Source: Parendozoicomonas verongulae (GTDB lineage: Bacteria > Pseudomonadota > Gammaproteobacteria > Pseudomonadales > Endozoicomonadaceae). Taken from it: 36,123 nt of DNA. Below, piece after piece: positions 1 to 6,350 of the stretch; within the stretch, counting starts at the first letter, position 1, and each line of letters opens with the position of its first letter. The stretch lies in contig NZ_SMME01000837.1 in NCBI RefSeq assembly GCF_009711465.1, positions 1 to 36,123 on the forward strand, in the 5' to 3' direction. The position numbers were made by a program, and so were the translations under genes. Under the pieces are notes generated by a model. It saw only the letters and a program-made list of their open reading frames with translations, was not told the DNA's origin and ran no database searches.

Positions 1-25
1 AGGCTCGCTTGAGTCTTGCTGGCAT

Positions 26-265
26 TTATTTATCGCCAGCCTTCTTGAACCGGCCATACAGATTGAGCGCCAGATTCACCAGCAGTACGACTGTTGCCAG
101 AATGCCGGTTACATCTGAAAGCTGAATAGTGAACGCACCTGCAAGCAGCTGCTCAATGTTGGAACCCAGCAGGCTTTCAGATACAGACAGAGACTTTGCA
201 GCAGACACAGAGACAGCAGTGGAACCCGCAACAACAGTTGTTACGACGTGGGTAGGCTCACTCAT
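26..265 (-). CDS. Putative small phage holin (single-TM)
   Basis: A 79-residue protein. The N-terminal half is rich in Ser, Val and Thr, followed by one clear hydrophobic segment (about residues 50-70, VTGILATVVLLVNLALNLYG) and a basic tail (RFKKAGDK). This layout fits small holins or holin-like lysis proteins, which sit in the inner membrane and time release of the cell-wall enzyme. The start overlaps the stop of the upstream gene by 4 bp (ATGA), and a GGAAGAAG ribosome site precedes it, so it is the third gene of a tightly coupled cassette. No family assignment is secure; the role rests on size, topology and neighbours. Two holin-like genes in tandem could be a holin and antiholin pair. Confidence 0.6.
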   Translation of the reverse strand: MSEPTHVVTTVVAGSTAVSVSAAKSLSVSESLLGSNIEQLLAGAFTIQLSDVTGILATVVLLVNLALNLYGRFKKAGDK

Positions 266-684
266 AACTTCTTCCTTTCAGCGACTTGCCGGGCAACACC
301 TTCCAGTGCGCCACCACCAAAATAAAAAGCCAGAATAAGAGCTACTGGCGTCCCGAGTGTTTCATTGTTCCAGCTGGCCAGCTCTTTCGATGCGCTGCTA
401 ACTGTCACGCTCTGACACACGACATCAACAGCACATGGCTCCATAAAGGCGGCAATCACAAACATGGTGGCTGACGTGAGCCACACCAGCACATACGGAA
501 TACCAAAGATCAAAGCCATAAAGCGCTGAGCCAGTTTGAAAGGCTCATACGCATTCAGCAGCTTCAGAAAGTGCTCGGCCTGTTCTTCCTTGGTAAATAC
601 AGCTTTATCAACACCGTTATAAATGCCATCTGCGGCACGCTTGATAACGCTGTCAGAACCAAACAATTTCCCAAAGAAGCTCAT
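262..684 (-). CDS. 3-TM holin family protein (PF11351-like)
   Basis: A 140-residue protein with an amphipathic N-terminus (MSFFGKLFGSDSVIKRAADG), two central membrane segments (about 56-80) and a third near the C-terminus (about 112-128, VALILAFYFGGGALEG), ending in a charged tail. The pattern and the FYFGG(x)(x)xE motif before the tail match the three-TM holins of tailed phages and gene transfer agents. Such proteins oligomerise in the inner membrane to give the lytic enzyme access to the wall. It overlaps its upstream neighbour by 4 bp and has a GGAGTATCC ribosome site. Family recalled by pattern, not by search. Confidence 0.72.
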   Translation of the reverse strand: MSFFGKLFGSDSVIKRAADGIYNGVDKAVFTKEEQAEHFLKLLNAYEPFKLAQRFMALIFGIPYVLVWLTSATMFVIAAFMEPCAVDVVCQSVTVSSASKELASWNNETLGTPVALILAFYFGGGALEGVARQVAERKKL

Positions 685-1076
685 GGATACTCCGGCCGCT
701 TAACAGTAATTCTTATTTGAAACTTATCGGGGAGAATCTCCCGCAATTCGTTGAGAGCTTTTACAGAATCATTCACAAAGAAACGACGGTCAGACAGCGT
801 CTTGCCAACAGCAATACAGCCCTGAACGTGTTTTGATTCATTACCCTGATGGATCAGGATATAAGTCCTGTCCGGAACATCCTTCAGCTTCCACACATCT
901 TTGAATCTGTTTCCGCTGAACGCTTCACAGTCATAAACGCCTTCCGGGATACAGGACTCAAACGGTTGATTTCCTTTCCATGGCCGCTCAATTGTTGCGT
1001 ACGTCCAGTGCCCTGGCACATGCAACTGGCCAATGGTGCAATTGGGAAGATAGGCACGTTCGAGAGTTAGCAGCAT
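681..1076 (-). CDS. DUF5675 family phage protein, possible peptidoglycan-active enzyme
   Basis: A 131-residue protein matching DUF5675, a family common in phage lysis and tail-end regions: LTLERAYLPNCTIGQL near the N-terminus, TIERPWKGNQP, SCIPEGVYDC, then YILIHQGN (73-79) and HVQGCIAVGKTLSD (83-96). The order H76-x-G78 ... H83 ... G86-C87-I resembles the His/Cys active-site arrangement of YkuD-type L,D-transpeptidases. The gene takes the position of the endolysin, directly upstream of two holin-like genes, and no other muralytic gene is visible in the cassette. A cell-wall role is inference; the domain call is reasonably firm. The ribosome site before ATG is weak (GGGTCAG). Confidence 0.72.
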   Translation of the reverse strand: MLLTLERAYLPNCTIGQLHVPGHWTYATIERPWKGNQPFESCIPEGVYDCEAFSGNRFKDVWKLKDVPDRTYILIHQGNESKHVQGCIAVGKTLSDRRFFVNDSVKALNELREILPDKFQIRITVKRPEYP

Positions 1077-1126
1077 ACGACTGACCCGATATTGATTCTG
1101 TGTGATTACATGACTCTTACGCTGTT

Positions 1127-1171
1127 AAAAAAGGCTCACCACACATCGGGGGAAGTGAGGAGTGGTGAGCC
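1127..1171 (-). terminator. Rho-independent terminator, second of a tandem pair before the lysis genes
   Basis: A perfect 10-bp stem, GGCTCACCAC (1133-1142) with GTGGTGAGCC (1162-1171), and a 19-nt loop. Read on the minus strand it is followed at once by six T (1132-1127). It lies between the Q-like gene and the lysis cassette, where lambdoid phages keep the terminator that Q overrides. Confidence 0.8.
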
Positions 1172-1190
1172 AATGTCTGGTGCAGAAACG

Positions 1191-1223
1191 AAAACGCCCC
1201 GGCGGGTTAAACCTGCCAGGGCG
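1191..1223 (-). terminator. Rho-independent terminator, first of a tandem pair (tR'-like)
   Basis: A GC-rich 12-bp stem with one mismatch and one G-T pair (1195-1206 with 1212-1223) closes a 5-nt loop. On the minus strand it is followed by TTTT (1194-1191). It sits about 50 bp after the stop of the Q-like gene. A TTGACT box at 1269-1274 (minus strand) could be the -35 of a late promoter, but no good -10 follows, so I do not call the promoter. Confidence 0.75.
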
Positions 1224-1270
1224 CAAAAATCGGAAGTATGGTGTCAGTTTGATAGATGGATAGATGAAAG

Positions 1271-1897
1271 TCAATGATGGTCCAGTGAAACAAGCCCTGC
1301 GTTCTGAAGAACATCAAAGGCCTGATCCGTTGCCTGTTTTATCAGTGCGTTCACCGCTTTCTTGACTTCGTACTGCTGGCTGTTGATTGTCGCTTGTTTT
1401 TCGTCATCCGCTGCCATGAAAGGTTCCTTCACAATGTCTGGTCGTATCGCTCGCAATGCCATGTATTGAAATCGCTTGCTGTTTCTCAACACACTCTTGC
1501 GAATAACTCCCTGCCTTGTCAGCGCCTGGTTAACACAAGGCCACCCGTCCACCAGTGCCTGTTGAATATTATCTGTCATCACCAGCCACAGGCGATGATT
1601 ACCTGCCACAACTTCCTCACCGTCATGGGTGTAACGCATTTTCAGCAGAGCATAACTTTCCGGAGAAAGCTGTTCACGTAACAGGCCTGCCGCCATACCG
1701 GCCTGAGTAGCCCAGTCCACACGACTCAGTCGCCCTTTATCAAAACAAGGTTCTTCCGGAGTAGGTAAATCAAGCTCTGGCCACTTGTCGGAAAGCTTCG
1801 CTGCCATGATCTGCCAGCCTGCCGACTTGTAGCTGTCAAACAGACTGGCGTTAAAAGCATTGATCAACGCTCCGCCTACGGATGGGTACATGCTCAT
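1271..1897 (-). CDS. Probable phage Q-type antiterminator (by position)
   Basis: A 208-residue soluble protein with no family I recognise with certainty. Residues 58-90 (SRVDWATQAG..LREQLSPESYALLKMRYT) have the flavour of the helical segment of lambdoid antiterminators, where a short LSP/E-xx-A-L-xx-R-Y stretch recurs. A basic stretch (VIRKSVLRNSKRFQYMALRAIRP) lies at 131-153 and the C-terminus is helical. The strongest support is context: it is the last early gene, translated from a 4-bp overlap with rusA (ribosome site GGAGGGA), and two strong terminators separate it from the lysis genes, which would need an antiterminator. It could instead be an unrelated hypothetical protein. Confidence 0.45.
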   Translation of the reverse strand: MSMYPSVGGALINAFNASLFDSYKSAGWQIMAAKLSDKWPELDLPTPEEPCFDKGRLSRVDWATQAGMAAGLLREQLSPESYALLKMRYTHDGEEVVAGNHRLWLVMTDNIQQALVDGWPCVNQALTRQGVIRKSVLRNSKRFQYMALRAIRPDIVKEPFMAADDEKQATINSQQYEVKKAVNALIKQATDQAFDVLQNAGLVSLDHH

Positions 1898-2289
1898 TGC
1901 TTGTCCCTCCCTGGTACCAGTGGCAACACCTCAACCAAAACCTTTCCGTCCCGGATTTTCTCCCCGCGCTCCACCTGGAAGAAATCAATCTGGCTGTCGT
2001 CTTCCCAGATCCCGGCATGGGTCAGGGCGTCAAACAGGGCTTTCATGCGGTTATCCAGATCCGCCCTGCGGTTGGTGGGGAAGTGCAGGCGAACGCGAAC
2101 ACGAAGGGAACCGGTCATGGGTTCTTTTCCCAGCCCCAGTGAACGACAGTGTTTTTTCACATCCTCACGGTAACGCTTGCCCTGCTCAGTCATGTACACA
2201 CAGGGAACAGCTTTTCGGCTGGAGACAATCCGTGCCGTATGTTTCCAGACGTGATTCACAGTTGGGGGGAATGGTAAAACCAATCTCAT
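1894..2289 (-). CDS. rusA: RusA-family Holliday junction resolvase
   Basis: A 131-residue protein, close to the usual RusA length of about 120. RusA is a dimeric, Mg2+-dependent endonuclease that cuts four-way junctions symmetrically. The N-terminal LPFPPTVNHVW motif and the catalytic core RADLDNRMKALFDALTHAGIWEDDSQID are diagnostic. D77, D79, K83 and D97/D98 have the same spacing as the acidic residues and lysine known to be essential in E. coli RusA (D70, D72, K76, D90/D91). A GGAGGT ribosome site precedes the ATG, which overlaps the upstream reading frame by 4 bp. In a phage it would resolve recombination or replication branches before packaging. Confidence 0.95.
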   Translation of the reverse strand: MRLVLPFPPTVNHVWKHTARIVSSRKAVPCVYMTEQGKRYREDVKKHCRSLGLGKEPMTGSLRVRVRLHFPTNRRADLDNRMKALFDALTHAGIWEDDSQIDFFQVERGEKIRDGKVLVEVLPLVPGRDKQ

Positions 2290-2534
2290 GCCACACCTCC
2301 CTGAATCATCTTCAGAGAGTCACGTGGAAGGTCGAGCACTCGGCGTAGTATTTCGCCCCCTATAAGGGGGGGCGAAACTACTACGGTCTCGTAGTGCTTT
2401 TGACTACGACTTACTACGGTATGACTACGCAAACGACGACTTTTTACTACGCTTGCTGTTTGTTTTTTGAACGAATTACTAAAAAACGACGACGTTTTAC
2501 TACGTTCTACTACGCTTTGCCGCTTATTCATCAT
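2286..2534 (-). CDS. Possible small basic protein encoded by repeat-rich DNA
   Basis: An 82-codon frame starting at tandem ATGATG (MMNKRQ...) inside the 3' end of the primase gene (overlap 11 bp, preceded by GAGGGGG) and ending in a 4-bp overlap with rusA. The tight packing suggests translational coupling. The sequence is very basic and low in complexity: a VV pair recurs every 11 residues in the middle (SVVKSRRLRSHTVVSRSQKH), because the DNA beneath carries TACTACG motifs 33 bp apart. I recognise no family. The frame may be a real DNA-binding peptide, or an open frame laid over a non-coding replication or recombination site. I put coding and non-coding at roughly equal odds. Confidence 0.4.
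   Translation of the reverse strand: MMNKRQSVVERSKTSSFFSNSFKKQTASVVKSRRLRSHTVVSRSQKHYETVVVSPPLIGGEILRRVLDLPRDSLKMIQGGVA
2344..2385. repeat. Long hairpin with TACTACG ends
   Basis: CGTAGTA + TTTCGCCCCC (2344-2360) pairs with GGGGGCGAAA (2368-2377) + TACTACG (2379-2385): 17 paired bases, one bulged C at 2378, and a 7-nt loop. No T-run follows on either strand, so it does not look like an intrinsic terminator. It lies at one end of the TACTACG array. Confidence 0.85.
2379..2514 (+). repeat. Array of TACTACG motifs (iteron-like)
   Basis: Exact TACTACG copies lie at 2379, 2412, 2445, 2498 and 2508. The first three are spaced exactly 33 bp apart; a degenerate copy (TACTAAA) near 2477 continues the phase. 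GACTACG variants lie at 2402 and 2423, CGACGAC elements at 2434 and 2487, and an inverted copy at 2344-2350. The array immediately follows the primase-helicase gene, where many phages keep their origin, so iterons are a reasonable reading, but function is inferred. Confidence 0.7.
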
Positions 2535-4515
2535 CGTCCCCCTCGACCAAATAAACATACGGGCCTTCAATCTGAATCGCCTTGGCATCCTGCAGGGCCT
2601 TCTTATACTTTGAGAAATTACTGCGATCCTTCAGCACCTTGCCTTGCCCTATGCAGGCATCCCGCCACACAGTGGTCTCAACACGCGCCTCTGATCCATC
2701 ACGCCCCGCAGCGGCCAGCCTCTTGCGGTATTCGTCGTAAAGAACGTGAATCTCCCTCAGGCAAGCCCGCTGTGTCTTACCCAGTCGCACAAGGTTCTGC
2801 ACTGCCGGAGCTTCCCCCATTTCCAGTGTGCAGCTGGTCTGAATCTCCCCTTCATCATCCCGCCAGGGCAGGTCGATAACCTTCAGATTGAACTCCCGCG
2901 CATCAGGCTCTTCTGCGTCCTTCATCTTCTTGGGGGTTATCTTGAGGGAGTCGTCTGTCTTGCGTACTGCGTATTCCGCATCGAGGGCAGCTTTCAGTGC
3001 TGAGTTGCCACGGGCCCGGTCCTGATTGCCGACACCGGTGTGGTGAACGATCAGCACACAGCAGCCCCACAGGGTGCGAAAGTGATTATCCAGGTGCTTC
3101 ACGAACTGACTCATATCCTGAGTGCTGTTCTCATCACCGGGACCAAAGTTACGGGCGAGGGTGTCAACAATCACCATGGCCGGAGGCTCACCCGCACCAG
3201 AGACAATTTCCTCAACGCCCTGACACACCTGAACCGCGCTGGTCTCTTCATATAAGCTGGCCGCAAACCGGCTCACGTAGATGGGCGCTCCCTGCAGGCT
3301 TTTATTCCGGCTGATCTCCCACGCCTTGAAACGACGGGACAAACCGTTGTGACCCTCACCGGCGATATAGATGACAGGTCCCTTCCGCTTGATTTGTGAG
3401 CCGTGCCAGTCTGTCCCTGTTGCCACAGAGCAGGCCATATCAATCGCCACAAAAGACTTGCCGCAACCGGGCTCACCAAACACCAGTGCCAGACTGTCGG
3501 TTTCCAGAAACCCTTTAATCAGCCAGCTGATCGGCTTGGGCTGACTGATCATCTCCCCTACAGGCACAAAGCCGAATGAAGAAGTGACTTTGCCAGCCGG
3601 GCACTTGAGCTGTTCACGAAGAAGGTTCGGGGCAACAGCCTTCAGGTCGTTAAAGTCTGTGCCGGTTGTGCCTGGGGGGAACTGGGGGAATACCACGGTT
3701 GCGCCGGTCAGATCCGCCGCCCTCATGGCGAAGGTCAGCCCGGGGTTGCCTTCTGTCTTGCTGTCGTTGTCCGCAGCAATAATCCGCTGTTGTGCAACGC
3801 CTTCCATTCTGCGGGCGACGGCTTCCAGGTTGCCTTTATCAAAGGCGACAATGACACCGCATCCGGTTTCTTCATGAATAGTGGCGGCCGTGGAATAGCC
3901 TTCCGCTTCGTAGAGAGGTTCGGTGATTTCACCAATCAGGTGCAGGCCGCCGGCTTTTTTGCCGCCTGTCTTGTAGCGTTTCTGGAAAGTGCCGTCCGGT
4001 TCCTGCCAGATATACTGCAGGCTGCAGATATTGTCCTGCTCATCGTGGACCGGTATCAGAAGGGTTTGTTCACGCTGGCGAATGCCGTAAGGCTTCACGC
4101 CCTTGGCAACAAGGTAAGGATGCCCGGGGTCGGCTGCTCTGGCCTGCTCCCATTGCTCATTGCATACCTTGGCCGCTTCCGCCCAGACCCATTGCTGCTC
4201 CCGCTCCCGTTCGGCCCTGAGCATGGCCATCACCCGCTCTTGTTCCGCACGTTCTTCGGGAGTCAGTTCACGGCTGTTATGGAGAGACCATGCGTGCTTG
4301 TCGTCTGTCTTCCAGCTGCCAAAGGAACCTGCCGGGTAACGGCCACCAAACAGCACATACCAGCCGTTCTTTTTTCCGGCCTTGTCGCCTTCCACATGGA
4401 AACGCTGAATCCTGCCATCGGCAACAGGTGTATCCGGACATGCAAGACCGGCGTCTTCCATAGCACGGGCGAACTGTTGAAGAAAGTCAGGGAAGGCTGC
4501 GAATAGCTCGGCCAT
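2524..4515 (-). CDS. Phage primase-helicase (Toprim + RepA-like hexameric helicase)
   Basis: A 663-residue replication protein. Residues 1-80 resemble the N-terminal part of phage/plasmid primases (GWYVLFGGRYPAGSFGSW). A Toprim domain follows at about 150-295, with the acidic signature YEAEGYSTA (E203) and AADND (D249, D251). The second half is a RepA/RecA-like ATPase: Walker A GEPGCGKS (347-354), Walker B VIVDTLARNFGPGDENS, and the LIVHHTG sensor motif. It would prime and unwind phage DNA. A GGGGGA ribosome site precedes the ATG. It is the first gene after the cro-proximal terminator, comparable in place to lambda O and P. No motif appears damaged. Confidence 0.93.
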   Translation of the reverse strand: MAELFAAFPDFLQQFARAMEDAGLACPDTPVADGRIQRFHVEGDKAGKKNGWYVLFGGRYPAGSFGSWKTDDKHAWSLHNSRELTPEERAEQERVMAMLRAEREREQQWVWAEAAKVCNEQWEQARAADPGHPYLVAKGVKPYGIRQREQTLLIPVHDEQDNICSLQYIWQEPDGTFQKRYKTGGKKAGGLHLIGEITEPLYEAEGYSTAATIHEETGCGVIVAFDKGNLEAVARRMEGVAQQRIIAADNDSKTEGNPGLTFAMRAADLTGATVVFPQFPPGTTGTDFNDLKAVAPNLLREQLKCPAGKVTSSFGFVPVGEMISQPKPISWLIKGFLETDSLALVFGEPGCGKSFVAIDMACSVATGTDWHGSQIKRKGPVIYIAGEGHNGLSRRFKAWEISRNKSLQGAPIYVSRFAASLYEETSAVQVCQGVEEIVSGAGEPPAMVIVDTLARNFGPGDENSTQDMSQFVKHLDNHFRTLWGCCVLIVHHTGVGNQDRARGNSALKAALDAEYAVRKTDDSLKITPKKMKDAEEPDAREFNLKVIDLPWRDDEGEIQTSCTLEMGEAPAVQNLVRLGKTQRACLREIHVLYDEYRKRLAAAGRDGSEARVETTVWRDACIGQGKVLKDRSNFSKYKKALQDAKAIQIEGPYVYLVEGDDDE

Positions 4516-4561
4516 GCTTCCCCCTAGTAATTTTCTGTGTCATTATTTTCTCTCTTCCGTG

Positions 4562-4597
4562 AAAACCCCGTATCTGGTTGGCGCCGTACGGGGTTTT
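4562..4597. terminator. Bidirectional rho-independent terminator between cro and the primase gene
   Basis: AAAACCCCGTA (4562-4572) pairs perfectly with TACGGGGTTTT (4587-4597) around a 14-nt loop. Both strands end in T-runs. For minus-strand transcripts from cro this is a tR1-like terminator that limits replication-gene expression until antitermination. The rest of 4516-4665 shows no gene. Confidence 0.82.
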
Positions 4598-4665
4598 TCT
4601 TCTTATAGGTTTTCTATTTTCTGGCCTGGCACATCAGGCTTTTTGCTGTTGGATCGAGTTAAATC

Positions 4666-4893
4666 CTATTTTTTGGAGATACCTGGACAGAGATCACTCT
4701 GTTTTATTTTTCCGTTCGTTGCTTTTTCAATGCGAAGTGCGTAATTGGTTTCCCCTGTCCACTCGGTTCTTGGAAGACGACCTTTGGCTTTCCATTTCCT
4801 AACCGCTTGATATGTGACTCCGCAAACACTGGCAACTCCTTGTAGACCGAGCTCCTCAATCGCCTCGACGATTTTTTTGTTTTCGTTCTTCAT
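4666..4893 (-). CDS. Cro-like HTH repressor
   Basis: A 75-residue protein of Cro/YdaS type. The helix-turn-helix is LQGVASVCGVTYQAVRKWKAKGRLPRTEW (about 17-45), with the typical following segment TNYALRIEKATNGKIKQSDLCP (48-69) that forms the C-terminal helix and strand. It is transcribed away from the CI gene, the classic lambdoid immunity switch, and its promoter faces the replication and lysis genes. It probably represses the CI promoter and later its own early promoters. Confidence 0.85.
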   Translation of the reverse strand: MKNENKKIVEAIEELGLQGVASVCGVTYQAVRKWKAKGRLPRTEWTGETNYALRIEKATNGKIKQSDLCPGISKK

Positions 4894-4912
4894 TTTTTTA
4901 TAGCCGAAAAAG

Positions 4913-4960
4913 ATACCATTGGTTATATGAAAAATAACAATGCCGAGTACTGAAAGTCAA
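4913..4960 (-). promoter_or_regulatory. cro (pR-like) promoter with operator
   Basis: On the minus strand, -35 TTGACT (4960-4955), an 18-bp spacer and -10 TATTTT (4936-4931) face cro. An operator-like sequence ACCATTGGTTAT lies at 4915-4926 just past the -10, and an imperfect reverse partner ATAACAATG lies at 4934-4942. ACC(A/G)TTGGTTAT recurs at the other early promoter (6280-6291), so it is probably the CI/Cro site. Confidence 0.6.
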
Positions 4961-5010
4961 CCGAAGTGTCTGGGAAAATAGGGAATTAGACTGGAGAGGG
5001 AATTTTTTAA

Positions 5011-5712
5011 ATGTCTCATGACGAAGAAAAGAGAGATTTCGCCAAACGGCTTAACAAAGCGCTAGATGACATCAACTTCCCAAAGAAAGGGAAGGGCAGA
5101 CAGATAGTGTTGGCAGAGTTGTTTGGAGTTACTCAACATGCTGCCAGAAAGTGGCTGGTTGGCGACTCCATGCCCAGCACTAAACGCCTGCCTGACCTTG
5201 CAAAAAAACTTAATGTTAGTACGGAATGGCTTCTTAGCGGCAAGGACAGAACCCCATCAGAGCAAAGTAAAACTACTGTCTTGTACACGCGCGACGGCTC
5301 AGCTCACCAGATCCCCGTCATGTCCTGGGTACAGGCTGGTGCCTTTTGTGACAGTGGCGGCCCCTTTCCACCCATTGACGAAGTGACTGAGTTCGTCTCC
5401 TACTTCGGTAAGATTGGTTACAGTGCCTATGCATTGATAGTCCAGGGGGACTCCATGACTAACCCACATGCCGGACAGATGACGTTTTTACCGGGGAGTC
5501 GGGTGATCGTTGATCCGGGCAGGGAGGCGGAAGTAGGAAACTATGTGGTTGTGCGCCTTCCCGGCAGTGATGAGGTGACCTTCAAACAACTTGTACAGGA
5601 CGGCGGGCAGCTCTTCCTGAAGCCTCTGAACCCCCAATACCTTACCCAGCCATTTCCGAAAGACGGCCATGTCTGTGGCGTGGTGGTGGGGGTCTCCATG
5701 AACATTCTGTAG
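5011..5712 (+). CDS. CI-type prophage repressor with LexA/S24 autocleavage domain
   Basis: A 233-residue protein. An N-terminal HTH (about 9-77, LAELFGVTQHAARKWLVGDSMPSTKRLPDLAKKLNVSTEWLLSGK) is joined to an S24 peptidase domain. The self-cleavage bond is A109-G110 (VQAGAF), the nucleophile is S148 (QGDSMT) and the general base is K192 (VTFKQL). It maintains lysogeny by repressing early promoters and should be cleaved after RecA activation, so the prophage is likely SOS-inducible. It is divergent from cro, with 117 bp between the genes. Upstream is the ribosome-site-like GGAGAGGGA. Confidence 0.95.
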   Translation: MSHDEEKRDFAKRLNKALDDINFPKKGKGRQIVLAELFGVTQHAARKWLVGDSMPSTKRLPDLAKKLNVSTEWLLSGKDRTPSEQSKTTVLYTRDGSAHQIPVMSWVQAGAFCDSGGPFPPIDEVTEFVSYFGKIGYSAYALIVQGDSMTNPHAGQMTFLPGSRVIVDPGREAEVGNYVVVRLPGSDEVTFKQLVQDGGQLFLKPLNPQYLTQPFPKDGHVCGVVVGVSMNIL

Positions 5713-5735
5713 TGCCGGTTCAACGGCACCTGCCG

Positions 5736-6161
5736 CTAGGAGAGCAGCTTTAACAGCTTATCCAGCTTGCCATCCATCCCGACCAGTTGATTATCAAAGT
5801 GATTCAGTCGTTCTTCAAAGTGCCCCTGTCGCTCTTCAAAGCGGTCTTGTCGCTCTTCAAAACGATCCTGTCGTTCATTAAGATGAGTCAGGCCGCTTAT
5901 CACCTGCTGCAACTGCTTGTGCTGCTCCATCTGCACATTGCCCATATGAATAAAGTGATTATCAATACGGCTCATGGTCTGGCTCATTAAGTGAGCCAAC
6001 TGGCGGCTCAGGCGCATATCCATTTCATTCAGCATTGTTCTGACCCCTTGCCGATAGCCATCTACCAACGAACCCACCTCATTACCCGCTTCAATAGCCT
6101 GCTCATGACTAACTCCAGCTTCACACAGTGTTGCTGTCAGTGTTGGTAGCTTGATCCGCAT
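5736..6161 (-). CDS. Coiled-coil protein with heptad repeats in the lysogeny region
   Basis: A 141-residue protein of unknown function. Residues 1-60 are helical; 97-126 contain near-identical heptads (RQDRFEE repeated, then RQGHFEERLNHFDNQL), a strong coiled coil encoded by 21-bp direct repeats. There is no membrane segment or signal peptide. It has a good AGGAGT ribosome site and faces the CI gene tail to tail with 23 bp between. Genes next to the repressor, off the main operons, are often expressed in the lysogen and carry exclusion or host-benefit functions; that is inference here. It cannot be assigned to a known exclusion family by eye. Confidence 0.7.
   Translation of the reverse strand: MRIKLPTLTATLCEAGVSHEQAIEAGNEVGSLVDGYRQGVRTMLNEMDMRLSRQLAHLMSQTMSRIDNHFIHMGNVQMEQHKQLQQVISGLTHLNERQDRFEERQDRFEERQGHFEERLNHFDNQLVGMDGKLDKLLKLLS
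5792..5875 (+). repeat. Four tandem 21-bp repeats inside the coiled-coil gene
   Basis: Units at 5792-5812 (diverged), 5813-5833, 5834-5854 and 5855-5875 share the frame ctTCAAA(g/a)...TGTCG(c/t)T. Each adds one heptad to the encoded coiled coil, so copy number can change without shifting frame. Confidence 0.85.
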
Positions 6162-6264
6162 TCAGTTTACTCCTGCTTATTGGTAAAGGTGCCGCCAAAT
6201 GACGGCTAGCAGGAGAAGATAGTCACTAAAAAATAGCAATTCAAAAAAAACATTAAAAATAGTA

Positions 6265-6294
6265 TTGACTGAAATAGTAACCGTTGGTTATGTT
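6265..6294 (+). promoter_or_regulatory. Early (pL-like) promoter with operator
   Basis: -35 TTGACT (6265-6270), 18-bp spacer, -10 TATGTT (6289-6294): the same architecture as the cro promoter. The palindrome TAACC-GTT-GGTTA (6278-6290) covers the spacer end and the -10, and shares ACC(A/G)TTGGTTAT with the cro operator. It should drive the three-HTH gene and the following recombination genes under CI/Cro control. The rest of 6162-6350 holds no gene. Confidence 0.68.
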
Positions 6295-6350
6295 TAACAT
6301 CACAATAAGCCCTCAGTAATATCAAACACCAAAGAAGGGATTAAAGGAAA

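Noticed and set aside
2344..2385. Long hairpin read as a rho-independent terminator
   Set aside because: No T-run on either strand and it lies within coupled genes; a site or origin role is more likely.
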